Virus record (IMG/VR): IMGVR_UViG_3300032116_015796
Coordinates: 16,257-80,256 of that record
Reading direction: 5' to 3' (one strand)
Origin: a virus
DNA: 64,000 bases
The notes beneath the pieces were generated by a model that saw only the letters and a list, made by a program, of their open reading frames with translations, was not told the DNA's origin and made no database searches. Shown in pieces: positions 45,358 through 54,035 of the stretch. Position 1 is the first letter of the stretch. Each line of letters opens with the position of its first letter. The position numbers were made by a program, and so were the translations under genes.

Positions 45358-46398
45358 TTACTTTAAATTAATTCCGATTGATTTAAATGACAACCAATTA
45401 GGTAATTCTTCTTTACCCGCCTTTGGTGCTGGTTTAGGACCTGGCTTTGGTCTATAAGGGGTATCAGGAGTTGTCGGTTTTGTTGGTGTTTTTGGTTTTG
45501 GTGGTGCAATTGTTGGTGACCCTTGTTCGTTAGTCTCTTCTTTATTTGCTTTAGGATTTGGTTTAGGTCCTGGTTTTGGTTTATAAGGATTGTCACGTTC
45601 TCTTTCCTTAGTTCTTTCCTTTTCCTTGGTTCTTTCCTTTTCTTTAGTCCCTTGTTCAGAAACCAAAGATAAAAATTCTTTTTTAGACATTTTTGGTGTC
45701 AGATGTTTTTCCAATATATTCATAATTCCTTTTTCTAAGTTACTTTCAAATTTTAAACTTGGACTAATGTCAGCAATTTTATTTTGCATATTTTTGTTAA
45801 ACGCATTTCCAACCATATCCATATAGTTTTCGTTAGTTTCTTTTTTCTTTTTGTATTTTACTGTTTTCTCAGGGTGTAACTTTTCAGGTAATTTCTGAAA
45901 CTGTTTTTTAGATGTCTTATCTGAAAACTCTTTAGCTTTTTTACACCATTCTTCTTTTTGTTTACCTTTACTTTTATCACATTTTGCCCAAAAATATTTT
46001 TGTTGAGCTTTAGACGCAAATTTTTCGGTTAATTCCATATTAGATAACGCTAACGCCATTTCGTCATCACCTTTAGCACCTAATGATAGTGCAATATCAT
46101 CATTTTCCAAATCGTCAGTTTCTTGAACGACCCTCATTCCACCATCAGGTAAAGGTTGTAATTGACCCCCTTGTGGAATATTTATTGATTGTCCTTTACT
46201 CTTCATTGTGCTAACCTCTCCTGATGTATAATCAGTATAAGTTTTGGTCTCAGTTTTGGTGGTGGCTTCTTTAAGTTCTTTTTTAGACTCAACAAGTTTT
46301 CTGTATAAAACATTCACTTGTGATTCGTTTAATTCACCAAGAAGATTACCACTAAAACCATGGTTTAACAAATGTAACAATTTATCGTTAGTTTTCAT
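45358..46398 (-). CDS. Cargo-like protein with tag and Pro/Lys repeats
   Basis: About 346 residues from ATG 46398 (MKTNDKLLHLLNHG); an upstream ATG at 46416 is possible. The first ~45 residues form a tag ending SKKELKE before ATTKTETK (L-K-E|A). A small Lys/Cys part is visible (AKCDKSKGKQKEEWCKKAKE). The second half is low complexity: KEKERTKEKERTKERERD and two copies of a PKPGPKP-type unit (YKPKPGPKPNPKA and YRPKPGPKPAPKA). Likely packaged or disordered; function unknown. Confidence 0.6.
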   Translation of the reverse strand: MKTNDKLLHLLNHGFSGNLLGELNESQVNVLYRKLVESKKELKEATTKTETKTYTDYTSGEVSTMKSKGQSINIPQGGQLQPLPDGGMRVVQETDDLENDDIALSLGAKGDDEMALALSNMELTEKFASKAQQKYFWAKCDKSKGKQKEEWCKKAKEFSDKTSKKQFQKLPEKLHPEKTVKYKKKKETNENYMDMVGNAFNKNMQNKIADISPSLKFESNLEKGIMNILEKHLTPKMSKKEFLSLVSEQGTKEKERTKEKERTKERERDNPYKPKPGPKPNPKANKEETNEQGSPTIAPPKPKTPTKPTTPDTPYRPKPGPKPAPKAGKEELPNWLSFKSIGINLK

Positions 46399-46798
46399 AA
46401 ACAACTTTCTTTTCAAATTCTAAAACGATGTCTCGTTCATATAATTTATCTTTTACGGAAGATTCGGTTTCCCCAAATCTGAATACCAATCTTTTATTTA
46501 ATTCAAAATTAACCTCATCAGATTCATTTTCCCAAGCCAATGCAATAACTCCGTCAACCGCATCGACCATTGATAACCAATCGGATTTTTGAATCACTGA
46601 AAAATTAATTATATCGTGTTTCAATACTCCGACTTTTTTTATGTGTTCTAAATCAGGTGGTAAAGGATAACCATTTGCGGGTTTTGATTCCCAAGATTCC
46701 CCCCATATGTCCTCTATACTATCTGAGAAAATAAATTCGTAAATATTATCTCCTTTATAGTTCGGTCCTAATTCATTCACATAAATTAAAAAACTCAT
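46388..46798 (-). CDS. Hypothetical protein
   Basis: 136 residues, compact and acidic: SFLIYVNELGPNYKGDNIYE, FIFSDSIEDIWGESWESKPA, SDWLSMVDAVDGVIALAWEN. It overlaps the upstream gene by 4 nt and the downstream gene's start by about 11 nt. It looks like a small folded protein in a translationally coupled head operon. Family not recognised. Confidence 0.65.
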   Translation of the reverse strand: MSFLIYVNELGPNYKGDNIYEFIFSDSIEDIWGESWESKPANGYPLPPDLEHIKKVGVLKHDIINFSVIQKSDWLSMVDAVDGVIALAWENESDEVNFELNKRLVFRFGETESSVKDKLYERDIVLEFEKKVVYEN

Positions 46799-48114
46799 AT
46801 AATACTACCTTTTGGTGTTACTTTAAGAGTTTTATTCTGTACTTCAAAAACTAAACATTTGTTATTTTTATTTTTTCCAACAAGTTTTGCGTTAGGGTAT
46901 TTTTTTACCAACTTTGCTGAAGCAACTTCTTGGGAAATACTTTCTGACAAACTTTTAATTCTTTGCCTTGTCTTATTAGTTTTTTCAGTTTCAATATTTT
47001 TTTCTTTTTTCTTTTCTTCCAACATCAATCTTTCTTTTTCATCAATTTTGAAATACTTAGTTAATACTTTTTCTACCTTAGACTCACCGAATAAACCTTC
47101 AATCATCTCTTCCATTCTACTAGCTTCTTCGTCTTTAATACCGCGGTGTTTAAGTTTAGAAGTTGCTCTACTTCCACCTGGTTTTCTATGTCTTGGGTAG
47201 TCGTCCTCCATATCGTCTTCTTCAGTGAAAAAACTTGCAACTAAATTTTCCTTTTCTTTTTCACTCATGAAATCATCTTCTTCCGCCATTTCACCTTCAG
47301 GTTGTGGAGGTTCAGGAGCTTCCATACCCATTTCTTCTTCTCCACCTTCAATTCCCATTTCTTCTTCTCCACCTTCGAATTTAGACATAATTTCATCTCT
47401 ATCTTCTTCATCTAACGAGTTCAAATCTAAAGCCGATAATACTGAATTAATAACGTACTTTATATCCTTAGATGTCATTTCATTTTCTTCGTTAGATAAA
47501 AATGTTCTAATTTTTTGACCTAATTTACCTGTTAGTTTTTGGATAGTTTTAAACGTAACCTCTTCTTCATCGTCTTCCATGTCTTGAGTATCGACTTCAT
47601 CTTCCATTCCCATGTCATCTTCCATTCCCATATCATCAGTAGGAGCGGGTGCAGGAGCAGGTGCAGGTGCGGGAGCAGGAGCGGGTGCGGGAGTAGGTGC
47701 AGCTGGGGCTGGCATCTGTTCGTTAGTTTCGTGTTTTAAAAAGTATTTTTCTTCACCTTCACTTTCAGTGAATAAAGATAGATTTTTGTCAAAACCCTCA
47801 TTAACATTAACTTCCTTTGCAATTAAGTTCAATCTTTTCAAAGCTTGAGAATATGAAGAAAAATATCTTCTATGTTTCATAGGTTCAATATAGTCAGATG
47901 TAGACTCATTCAACCCTTTTTTAATAACATACCCATTTTTTTCTTTTACAATTTGATATGTGTTACCGTCTGATAAAATTTTCTTATATTCTGAAGAAGA
48001 ATCCTCATTAATAGGTTTTGGTATATATTCGTTGTATCTGGCAATTTCAATCATACGATTGATTTTTTCCATTCCTTGTAGTTTTTCACTACCAATTGGT
48101 TTTAAATCTCCCAT
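46795..48114 (-). CDS. Acidic protein with Ala-Pro repeat, probable head/core protein
   Basis: 439 residues. The N-terminus (IGSEKLQGMEKINRMIEIAR then YNEYIP) and KHRRYFSSYSQALKRLNLIA are folded parts. Residues ~140-165 are (AP)n repeats, followed by acidic Met/Asp/Glu repeats (DDMGMEDDMGMEDEVD, GGEEEMGIEGGEEEMG). The C-terminal ~110 residues are basic and helical (EKERLMLEEKKKEKNIETEK). Composition resembles the scaffold at 35041, so a core or scaffold-like role is plausible. Confidence 0.6.
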   Translation of the reverse strand: MGDLKPIGSEKLQGMEKINRMIEIARYNEYIPKPINEDSSSEYKKILSDGNTYQIVKEKNGYVIKKGLNESTSDYIEPMKHRRYFSSYSQALKRLNLIAKEVNVNEGFDKNLSLFTESEGEEKYFLKHETNEQMPAPAAPTPAPAPAPAPAPAPAPAPTDDMGMEDDMGMEDEVDTQDMEDDEEEVTFKTIQKLTGKLGQKIRTFLSNEENEMTSKDIKYVINSVLSALDLNSLDEEDRDEIMSKFEGGEEEMGIEGGEEEMGMEAPEPPQPEGEMAEEDDFMSEKEKENLVASFFTEEDDMEDDYPRHRKPGGSRATSKLKHRGIKDEEASRMEEMIEGLFGESKVEKVLTKYFKIDEKERLMLEEKKKEKNIETEKTNKTRQRIKSLSESISQEVASAKLVKKYPNAKLVGKNKNNKCLVFEVQNKTLKVTPKGSII

Positions 48115-48181
48115 TTTTTGATTTTTTTTAAAAAATTATTTTATTAATAAATATATCATAAACTTCATTTATCATTTAGAA

Positions 48182-50488
48182 TTAGGCTATATTAGTTGCA
48201 ACGTCAAACTTTTCTGACGCGGCAATCGCATTAGACCTATGACTACTTACACCTCCACCCGCATTTATATCCGCAAAATATGTTGCGGCATCAACTTTAT
48301 CTTTAAATTTAGGGAAGGTACTTGCGGGTTTACCTTTAGTGAAGAAAGCCACCGCGACTTGAGCGGCGATGTCAGGTTCATTAACTAAATCAGGGTTACC
48401 AACCAAGTCTTTACCAATCATGTTACCATATTTTTCATAATTCTTTTTACCTGTAAGTTGGTTGAATCCTCTACCTCTATATCTCCATCCGTCACCTCCT
48501 CCTTGGTTACCAACAGTTTTTGCATACACTACGTTAAAGAATTTCTCAGGGTCGCTCTTCAAGTCGTTTAATTCACTATCAGAGTATTTTGCAACCCTTG
48601 AGCCGAAAATACTTCTAATTCTAGAGTTGGAAGTCCCTGCGTATGATACCTCTGATTTAGGTTTGAACCCAGATTCTTTTGAAATTACGGATAATATACC
48701 TATTTGAGCTAATGGGTCAGTAATTCCTGTTTTGTTCATGTAGTCAATCATAAGTTTGATGTTATTTTTTTGAACTGCATCAAAATTACCTACCAATTGA
48801 ACATCTCCTGTAGAAATGTTTGATGTGTCAGGGTTACCTTCAATTTCAATCCCTGACATGTTAGAGTCTTTAAAGTTTTTAATTGTTAAAATCGAAAATA
48901 ATTTCGTTAAATCTTCTTTATTTAAAACTCCTGTTTCAGTTAAACCATATTTTTGTTGGAATTCTTTAACCGCTTGTTCTGTTTCAGGACCAAATTTTCC
49001 GTCAACACCCCATTTAGGTAATAAGAAACCTAAAAACTGTAAACCTGTTTGTATCAATTCAACACCTCGTTCTACTGGTATTGAAGACTCTACACCTTTT
49101 AAATTTTTATATTCTTTACCACTTGAAAGTAAATCATAAAACTCTTTCATGATTTTGTTTTCACCACTTTCAATCTCAGATAAATTTTTGTTAACCTCAT
49201 CTTTATTAACTGATGTGAATTCAGATTTATTTAGTAAATCTTGTAATGATGATACTATAGACGTATTAACAGTTGTATTATCAACGGGGTCTGTTTTTTC
49301 AGTTGTTGAGGGTTCTGAAGTTTCCCCTTTACCTGTAAAAATTTTATCTGAGTTTACTAAAAGTTCTCTTAAATGCCTTCCTCTTGGTAAACCGATGTGA
49401 ACGTGTTCCATACCTTCATGTCCAACCCATTCAGAAATTACCCCTATATAATCTCCAACTTTTACACTATCACCTTTTTTTAAATTAACATTTTTTAAAT
49501 GAGTATAAAAAATATCAGGAAAATTATTATCACCAGATATTGAAACTTGTGTTCCAAAGATTTTTCCTGAATTTTTGCCCGTATCCCTAATTCTTGAAAC
49601 AACTCCGTCAGTATATGAATTTACAACAGTACCTGGTGGAGAAAAAATGTCCCAAGCGTTGTCTGACTCCCAATTACCAAGAGCTCTACCACCGTGGTTT
49701 CTAGGTCCGTTTTCTAAATCGGTTTTAAATGTTCCTCCGATGTTTGTTGTTGCTTCTTTAAGGGATAATTCTTTATCGGTGTGTTTTGTCTCAAAATCGA
49801 AAAGTTTTTGAATATAATTGTTTCTTCTTAAAACTTTGAACACTAAATTCTCATCTGAATACTCTCCACCTTTTTCTAATCCGCAAGTTCTATATTTTTT
49901 AATTTTATCTTTATACTTATCAATTAATTTTCTTGCATCATCCAACGGTTCACCTTTTGCAGATTCAATAACACCATCAATTATTTTCATCCATTGTTCA
50001 GATTTATTCTTAATTAATTCGGTGTCAATTTTAGGATTTTCTTTTTTTGGTTTTGTAATCCATTCATTTTTTAATACCGAAAAAACTCCACTACTAAAAT
50101 GAGTTTCAGATTCGTCTTGTACATACAATTCTACATCATAACCAAAAATTGTTATGTCGTGTTTATCGTTAAATAAAGTTTTTTTTAATTTGAATAACTC
50201 TTCATATAGGGGTAACTGAGCTGCATTAAATTGTTCGTAATCTACCAATATATGTAAATCAATGTCCGAAAAATTAGACCAATTGTAATTAGCTAATGAA
50301 CCTGTCATTATGATATCTGAAACAATGACATCAACTTTTAAGAATTCGATAAATTCATTGGATATTTCCAATAATCTATTTCTAACTTTAGGGTTAATAA
50401 TAATATCTCCACCCTTTTCTTTCCAAATTTTAGGGTTTAATTCATCCCTAAGATGAAAACTTTTCAATATTGATTTTAAATTACTCAT
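48182..50488 (-). CDS. Four-domain protein: nucleotidyltransferase, M23-like, PG-binding, GH19
   Basis: 768 residues. Residues 1-150: nucleotidyltransferase with GS (63-64) and DxD (75-77) in MTGSLANYNWSNFSDIDLHI. Residues ~262-370: LytM/M23-like (SDNAWDIFSPPGTVVNSYTD, then EHVHIGLPRG with HxH at 362-364; the first His ligand is replaced in SDNAWD). Residues ~473-512: PG-binding (LPKWGVDGKFGPETEQAVKE). Residues ~580-768: GH19 chitinase/lysozyme-like, with catalytic-type Glu in ISKESGFKPKSE and WRYRGRGFNQLTGKKNY. Between domains 1 and 2 lies LSLKE245 before ATTN, a prohead-protease-like site. Likely a packaged polyprotein acting on the cell wall; the role of the first domain is unknown. Confidence 0.8.
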   Translation of the reverse strand: MSNLKSILKSFHLRDELNPKIWKEKGGDIIINPKVRNRLLEISNEFIEFLKVDVIVSDIIMTGSLANYNWSNFSDIDLHILVDYEQFNAAQLPLYEELFKLKKTLFNDKHDITIFGYDVELYVQDESETHFSSGVFSVLKNEWITKPKKENPKIDTELIKNKSEQWMKIIDGVIESAKGEPLDDARKLIDKYKDKIKKYRTCGLEKGGEYSDENLVFKVLRRNNYIQKLFDFETKHTDKELSLKEATTNIGGTFKTDLENGPRNHGGRALGNWESDNAWDIFSPPGTVVNSYTDGVVSRIRDTGKNSGKIFGTQVSISGDNNFPDIFYTHLKNVNLKKGDSVKVGDYIGVISEWVGHEGMEHVHIGLPRGRHLRELLVNSDKIFTGKGETSEPSTTEKTDPVDNTTVNTSIVSSLQDLLNKSEFTSVNKDEVNKNLSEIESGENKIMKEFYDLLSSGKEYKNLKGVESSIPVERGVELIQTGLQFLGFLLPKWGVDGKFGPETEQAVKEFQQKYGLTETGVLNKEDLTKLFSILTIKNFKDSNMSGIEIEGNPDTSNISTGDVQLVGNFDAVQKNNIKLMIDYMNKTGITDPLAQIGILSVISKESGFKPKSEVSYAGTSNSRIRSIFGSRVAKYSDSELNDLKSDPEKFFNVVYAKTVGNQGGGDGWRYRGRGFNQLTGKKNYEKYGNMIGKDLVGNPDLVNEPDIAAQVAVAFFTKGKPASTFPKFKDKVDAATYFADINAGGGVSSHRSNAIAASEKFDVATNIA

Positions 50489-50518
50489 TAAACATAAATA
50501 TTAGAGTAATTTTATTTG

Positions 50519-50761
50519 TTACAGTTTCTTGTATTTAAATATTTTTGAGATTTTTGTACTGAAAAACTTACCTTGGGATTCTGAAACTCTAAACTGTGTA
50601 TAAAGTTGGTGTGGGATTTCATCATATTCATAACGAGCCCCGTTATTAAATTCAACAATTAATTTTTTGGTTTCAGTATCATATTCGGTTTTAGCCAAAT
50701 TACTTGACTTGATTTCATTCAAAATCTTCGTCCCAACTATCTCTTCTTTTACTATCGCCAT
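50519..50761 (-). CDS. KTSC domain protein
   Basis: 80 residues. EIKSSNLAKTEYDTETKKLI, VEFNNGARYEYDEIPHQLYT and SQGKFFSTKISKIFKYKK follow the KTSC pattern (S-S-N...Y-D...L...F..G..Y.Y..VP...Y......S.G.F....I...Y). KTSC domains are small and found in phages and bacteria; their role is not settled, and RNA binding has been suggested. It overlaps the upstream gene by 47 nt. Confidence 0.8.
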   Translation of the reverse strand: MAIVKEEIVGTKILNEIKSSNLAKTEYDTETKKLIVEFNNGARYEYDEIPHQLYTQFRVSESQGKFFSTKISKIFKYKKL

Positions 50762-51059
50762 CTTCTAATGGTATTTCTAAATTTATTTCTTTTAATTTAT
50801 CTTGAAGATAATCAACAAACTCATTATGGTCAATATCAGGGAAAAAACCTTTTAACTCAGAAAACAATTTACTGTGTAAGGAGCTGAACTTTTGAAAGTT
50901 TCTCATAATATCATTTGGATAATATGGGGGTTTTTCTAAATCTTTTTCTGTCCATCCTTCTCTTTGAAACGCTCTTCTTAACTCTCGATATGTTTCTAAA
51001 ATATCTTCATCGGATTTTAAGGTCTCAATATATTTTTTATAATGTTTCATCATACCCAT
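50715..51059 (-). CDS. Hypothetical helical protein
   Basis: 114 residues starting GMMKHYKKYIETLKSDEDIL. Helical and charged, with REGWTEKDLEKPPYYPNDIM and LKGFFPDIDHNEFVDYLQDK, ending in a very polar tail. It is divergent from the clpC-like gene; the intergenic region holds TTATATTTATAAG, a late-motif variant for this gene. Family not recognised. Confidence 0.6.
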   Translation of the reverse strand: MGMMKHYKKYIETLKSDEDILETYRELRRAFQREGWTEKDLEKPPYYPNDIMRNFQKFSSLHSKLFSELKGFFPDIDHNEFVDYLQDKLKEINLEIPLEDGDSKRRDSWDEDFE

Positions 51060-51128
51060 ACTTATAAATATAAGATTATTTGAGTTGAAATTACCAAATT
51101 AAAGATTATACTTTAAAAAAAGACTAAT

Positions 51129-53159
51129 ATGATAGAATCGAAAGATAATGATGGGCAAAATAAAAACAGAGGTAACGAGAGTACCTCTACGCCAGTTTTA
51201 GATAATTTCAGTCGTGATTTGATAAAATTAGCTGAAGAAGGAAAATTAGACCCTGTTATAGGTCGTGAACAAGAGATTAATAGAATCGCACAAATTCTTT
51301 CAAGAAGAAAGAAAAATAACCCAATTATTATAGGTGAGCCAGGATGTGGTAAAACTGCAATCGCAGAAGGATTAGCAATAAAAATATTCAATGGAGAGTG
51401 TCCACGTAATTTGATGGATAAAAAAATTGTCTCATTAGATATGACATCTATTGTCGCGGGTACAAAATATAGAGGTCAGTTTGAGGAAAGAATGAAAGTT
51501 ATTATCGAAGAACTTCAAAACGCACCAAACATAATTGTATTTATTGATGAAATTCATACCATAGTTGGCGCAGGTAATTCATCAGGGTCATTAGACGCTT
51601 CGAATATTTTTAAACCCGCATTGGCAAGAGGTGAGATACAATGTATTGGAGCGACAACATTAGACGAGTACAGAAAAAACTTTGAGAAAGACGGAGCATT
51701 AGAAAGAAGATTTCAGAAAGTTATAGTTGATTCCGCGTCTAAAGAAGAAACAATTCAGATTTTAAAAAATTCAAAAGAAAGATATGAAAATTATCATAAA
51801 GTAATCTATTCTGATGAAATTTTAAATCTATGTGTTGATTTGGCTGAAAGATATATTACAGATAGAGAATTTCCTGATAAAGCGTTTGACATTTTAGATG
51901 AGGTTGGAGCTAGAAGTCAGGTTGAGGTTAAAATTCCTGAAATAATTGAGAAACTTAAACAACAAGCTTCTGATATAAAACAAGAAAAAATTGAAGTTGT
52001 TAAAAAACAAAACTATGAAGAAGCCGCAAATCTAAGAGATAAAGAAAGACGAATATTAGATAAATTAGATTTGGAGAAAAAGAAATTTGAGTCCGAGCTA
52101 ACTAATTCTAAAAAAGAAGTTACGGAGGACTTAGTTTATGATGTGGTTTCTAATATGACTAAAATTCCTGTATCTAAACTAAATTCAAATGAGACTCAGT
52201 TGTTATCAAAATTAGATGAAAGTCTAAATAAAAAAGTAATAGGTCAGTCTGAAGCGGTTACAAGAATTGCTAAATCAATTAGAAGAAATCGTTTAGGTAT
52301 TAAAGACCCTAACAAACCTATCGGCTCATTTATTTTCTTAGGGTCAACAGGTGTTGGTAAAACATATTTAGCAAAACAATTAGCGAAAGAGATATTCGGT
52401 AGTGAAGACAATATGATAAGAATCGATATGTCAGAATTCCAAGAAAAACATACAATATCTCGTTTAATTGGTGCTCCTCCAGGATATGTCGGTTACGATG
52501 AAGGAGGTCAATTAACTGAACAAGTTAAGAACAAACCGTATTCAGTTATTTTATTTGATGAGATAGAAAAGGCCAACAAAGACATATTTTCTTCATTATT
52601 ACAAGTTTTAGATGATGGACACATAACTGACGGTTTAGGTAGAAAAATTAATTTCAAAAATTGTGTTATAATTATGACATCTAATATTGGAGTTAAAAAA
52701 TTACAGGATTTTGGTACAGGTGTCGGATTCAAAACGTCCTCAAGTTCATACGTTGAGGAAGAGCATAAAAGAGCAGTTTTAAAGAAGGAGTTACAAAAAT
52801 TTTTCGCTCCTGAATTTTTGAACAGAATTGACGAAGTAATAATTTTCAACACTCTTAAAAAAGAAGAAGTTAAACAAATTGTTAAATTGGAGATGGATAA
52901 ATTAATTTCAAGATTAACTAATTTGAAATACAAAATTTCATATTCTGATGATGTTTTGGATTTAATTTCTGAGGTTGGTTTTGATGAGACTTATGGTGCA
53001 AGACCATTAAAAAGAGCAATACAAGATAAAGTTGAGGACTTTATTTCTGAAGAAGTTCTTAAGGGGTCAATAATCGAGGGTAATTCTTATAGTCTTTATG
53101 TTAAAGACAATGAAGTAAAACTTAAGGAAAAAAAGGTAAGAACAAAAAAAGGGGAATAA
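51129..53159 (+). CDS. clpC: ClpC-like AAA+ unfoldase lacking the Clp N-domain
   Basis: 676 residues, against 810-850 for ClpC/ClpB. The first ATPase has Walker A GEPGCGKT (69-76) and Walker B IIVFIDEIHT. A UVR-like middle element (QNYEEAANLRDKERRI, ~294-309) marks it as ClpC rather than ClpB. The second ATPase has GSTGVGKT (405-412) and VILFDEIEKA. A VGF tripeptide (532-534) lies where the ClpP-binding loop of ClpC is found, so docking to host ClpP is likely. Only ~20 polar residues precede the first AAA module, so the adaptor-binding N-domain is absent. A tmRNA and a peptidase gene are nearby. Confidence 0.9.
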   Translation: MIESKDNDGQNKNRGNESTSTPVLDNFSRDLIKLAEEGKLDPVIGREQEINRIAQILSRRKKNNPIIIGEPGCGKTAIAEGLAIKIFNGECPRNLMDKKIVSLDMTSIVAGTKYRGQFEERMKVIIEELQNAPNIIVFIDEIHTIVGAGNSSGSLDASNIFKPALARGEIQCIGATTLDEYRKNFEKDGALERRFQKVIVDSASKEETIQILKNSKERYENYHKVIYSDEILNLCVDLAERYITDREFPDKAFDILDEVGARSQVEVKIPEIIEKLKQQASDIKQEKIEVVKKQNYEEAANLRDKERRILDKLDLEKKKFESELTNSKKEVTEDLVYDVVSNMTKIPVSKLNSNETQLLSKLDESLNKKVIGQSEAVTRIAKSIRRNRLGIKDPNKPIGSFIFLGSTGVGKTYLAKQLAKEIFGSEDNMIRIDMSEFQEKHTISRLIGAPPGYVGYDEGGQLTEQVKNKPYSVILFDEIEKANKDIFSSLLQVLDDGHITDGLGRKINFKNCVIIMTSNIGVKKLQDFGTGVGFKTSSSSYVEEEHKRAVLKKELQKFFAPEFLNRIDEVIIFNTLKKEEVKQIVKLEMDKLISRLTNLKYKISYSDDVLDLISEVGFDETYGARPLKRAIQDKVEDFISEEVLKGSIIEGNSYSLYVKDNEVKLKEKKVRTKKGE

Positions 53160-53172
53160 TTTCCCCTTTTTT
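53144..53172. terminator. Bidirectional terminator
   Basis: A-run, GGGGAA (53151-53156), TAAT loop, TTCCCC (53161-53166), T-run. It overlaps the clpC stop codon and serves the convergent peptidase gene too. Confidence 0.9.
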
Positions 53173-53173
53173 A

Positions 53174-54001
53174 TTACATGAACATTCGATATTGATTTCC
53201 TTTGGGTTCAATATATCCGTGTTTACTATAACCCAATTTTTCAATCATTTTTTTTCCTGTTAAAATACCATTATAAACATCCTCAACAACAACATACTCT
53301 TCTCTTGTGTGATAATTGTAATAACCAATTGCAAAATTAATACAAGAAAAATCAAATTTTTGTTTTAGTGCATAAACATCAGTATATGGGTGAGATTGAT
53401 ATTTGTTTCTATTATCAAAATTTTCGGTTAAAACCTCATCACAAGATTTAAAAAATTCACTATTTCTATCAAATAATTTTGTCCCCATGCAGTATTCCGA
53501 AACCATAGAATTTCCAGGAGCGTCAAACTGAATTGCATAACCAACATTAATAAAGAAATTTGAATCCGCGTTTCTTGAACCATGACAACCTGTTTCTTCT
53601 GATACAAAAAACGCGGCTTTCAGATTTGGTAATTCCTTTAGTAATTCAAGACAGGCGTAAATCCCACATTTGTCGTCACCACCAATTCCTGTAGGTAACC
53701 CTTTATCATTATACGCCTTCAATGAAGGTTTTAGGACTTTTTGTTCGTTGGGTAAATTTTCTTCTCTAATGTTTATTGAGTCTAATTCGTGTACAGTATC
53801 TGTATGGGACACAACACAAGGGAAATATTCGATATTTGGGTCAGTTTGTTTTGTTGCATAGATGTTGAACATATCATCAACTTCAAACGGTATATTGTTT
53901 TCAGTCAACCAATTTGTTATAAATTCAACCATCATATCCTCTTTGTAAGTTTTACTAGGGATTGATAGGACATTTTTTAAAAGTGTGTAATCTCTTTGCA
54001 T
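53174..54001 (-). CDS. M20/PepT-like metallopeptidase
   Basis: 275 residues, shorter than most (~350-410). CVVSHTDTVHE (first zinc His with Asp), GIGGDDKCGIYACLELLKEL (bridging Asp), AAFFVSEETGCHGSRNAD (catalytic Glu pair), AIQFDAPGN and NYHTREEYVVVEDV (C-terminal His ligand) follow the M20 order. The lid/dimerisation domain looks reduced. Such enzymes cleave short peptides, which fits a role after the ClpC/ClpP step. It has its own host-type promoter overlapping the upstream gene's end. Confidence 0.85.
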   Translation of the reverse strand: MQRDYTLLKNVLSIPSKTYKEDMMVEFITNWLTENNIPFEVDDMFNIYATKQTDPNIEYFPCVVSHTDTVHELDSINIREENLPNEQKVLKPSLKAYNDKGLPTGIGGDDKCGIYACLELLKELPNLKAAFFVSEETGCHGSRNADSNFFINVGYAIQFDAPGNSMVSEYCMGTKLFDRNSEFFKSCDEVLTENFDNRNKYQSHPYTDVYALKQKFDFSCINFAIGYYNYHTREEYVVVEDVYNGILTGKKMIEKLGYSKHGYIEPKGNQYRMFM

Positions 54002-54005
54002 GATA

Positions 54006-54035
54006 CAAAGTTACAACTTTTTCCGAGATTTCAAA
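54006..54035 (-). promoter_or_regulatory. Host-type promoter, near-leaderless
   Basis: Minus strand TTTG (54035-54032), 18-nt spacer, TAACTTTG (54013-54006). The ATG of the peptidase begins at 54001, only 4 nt after the -7 box, so the transcript would start at or next to the start codon. Confidence 0.65.

Noticed and set aside
47636-47705. GC-richer GCAGGWGCAGGW-like repeat, possible origin or recombination site
   Set aside because: It is explained by the Ala-Pro repeat of the protein encoded on the minus strand.
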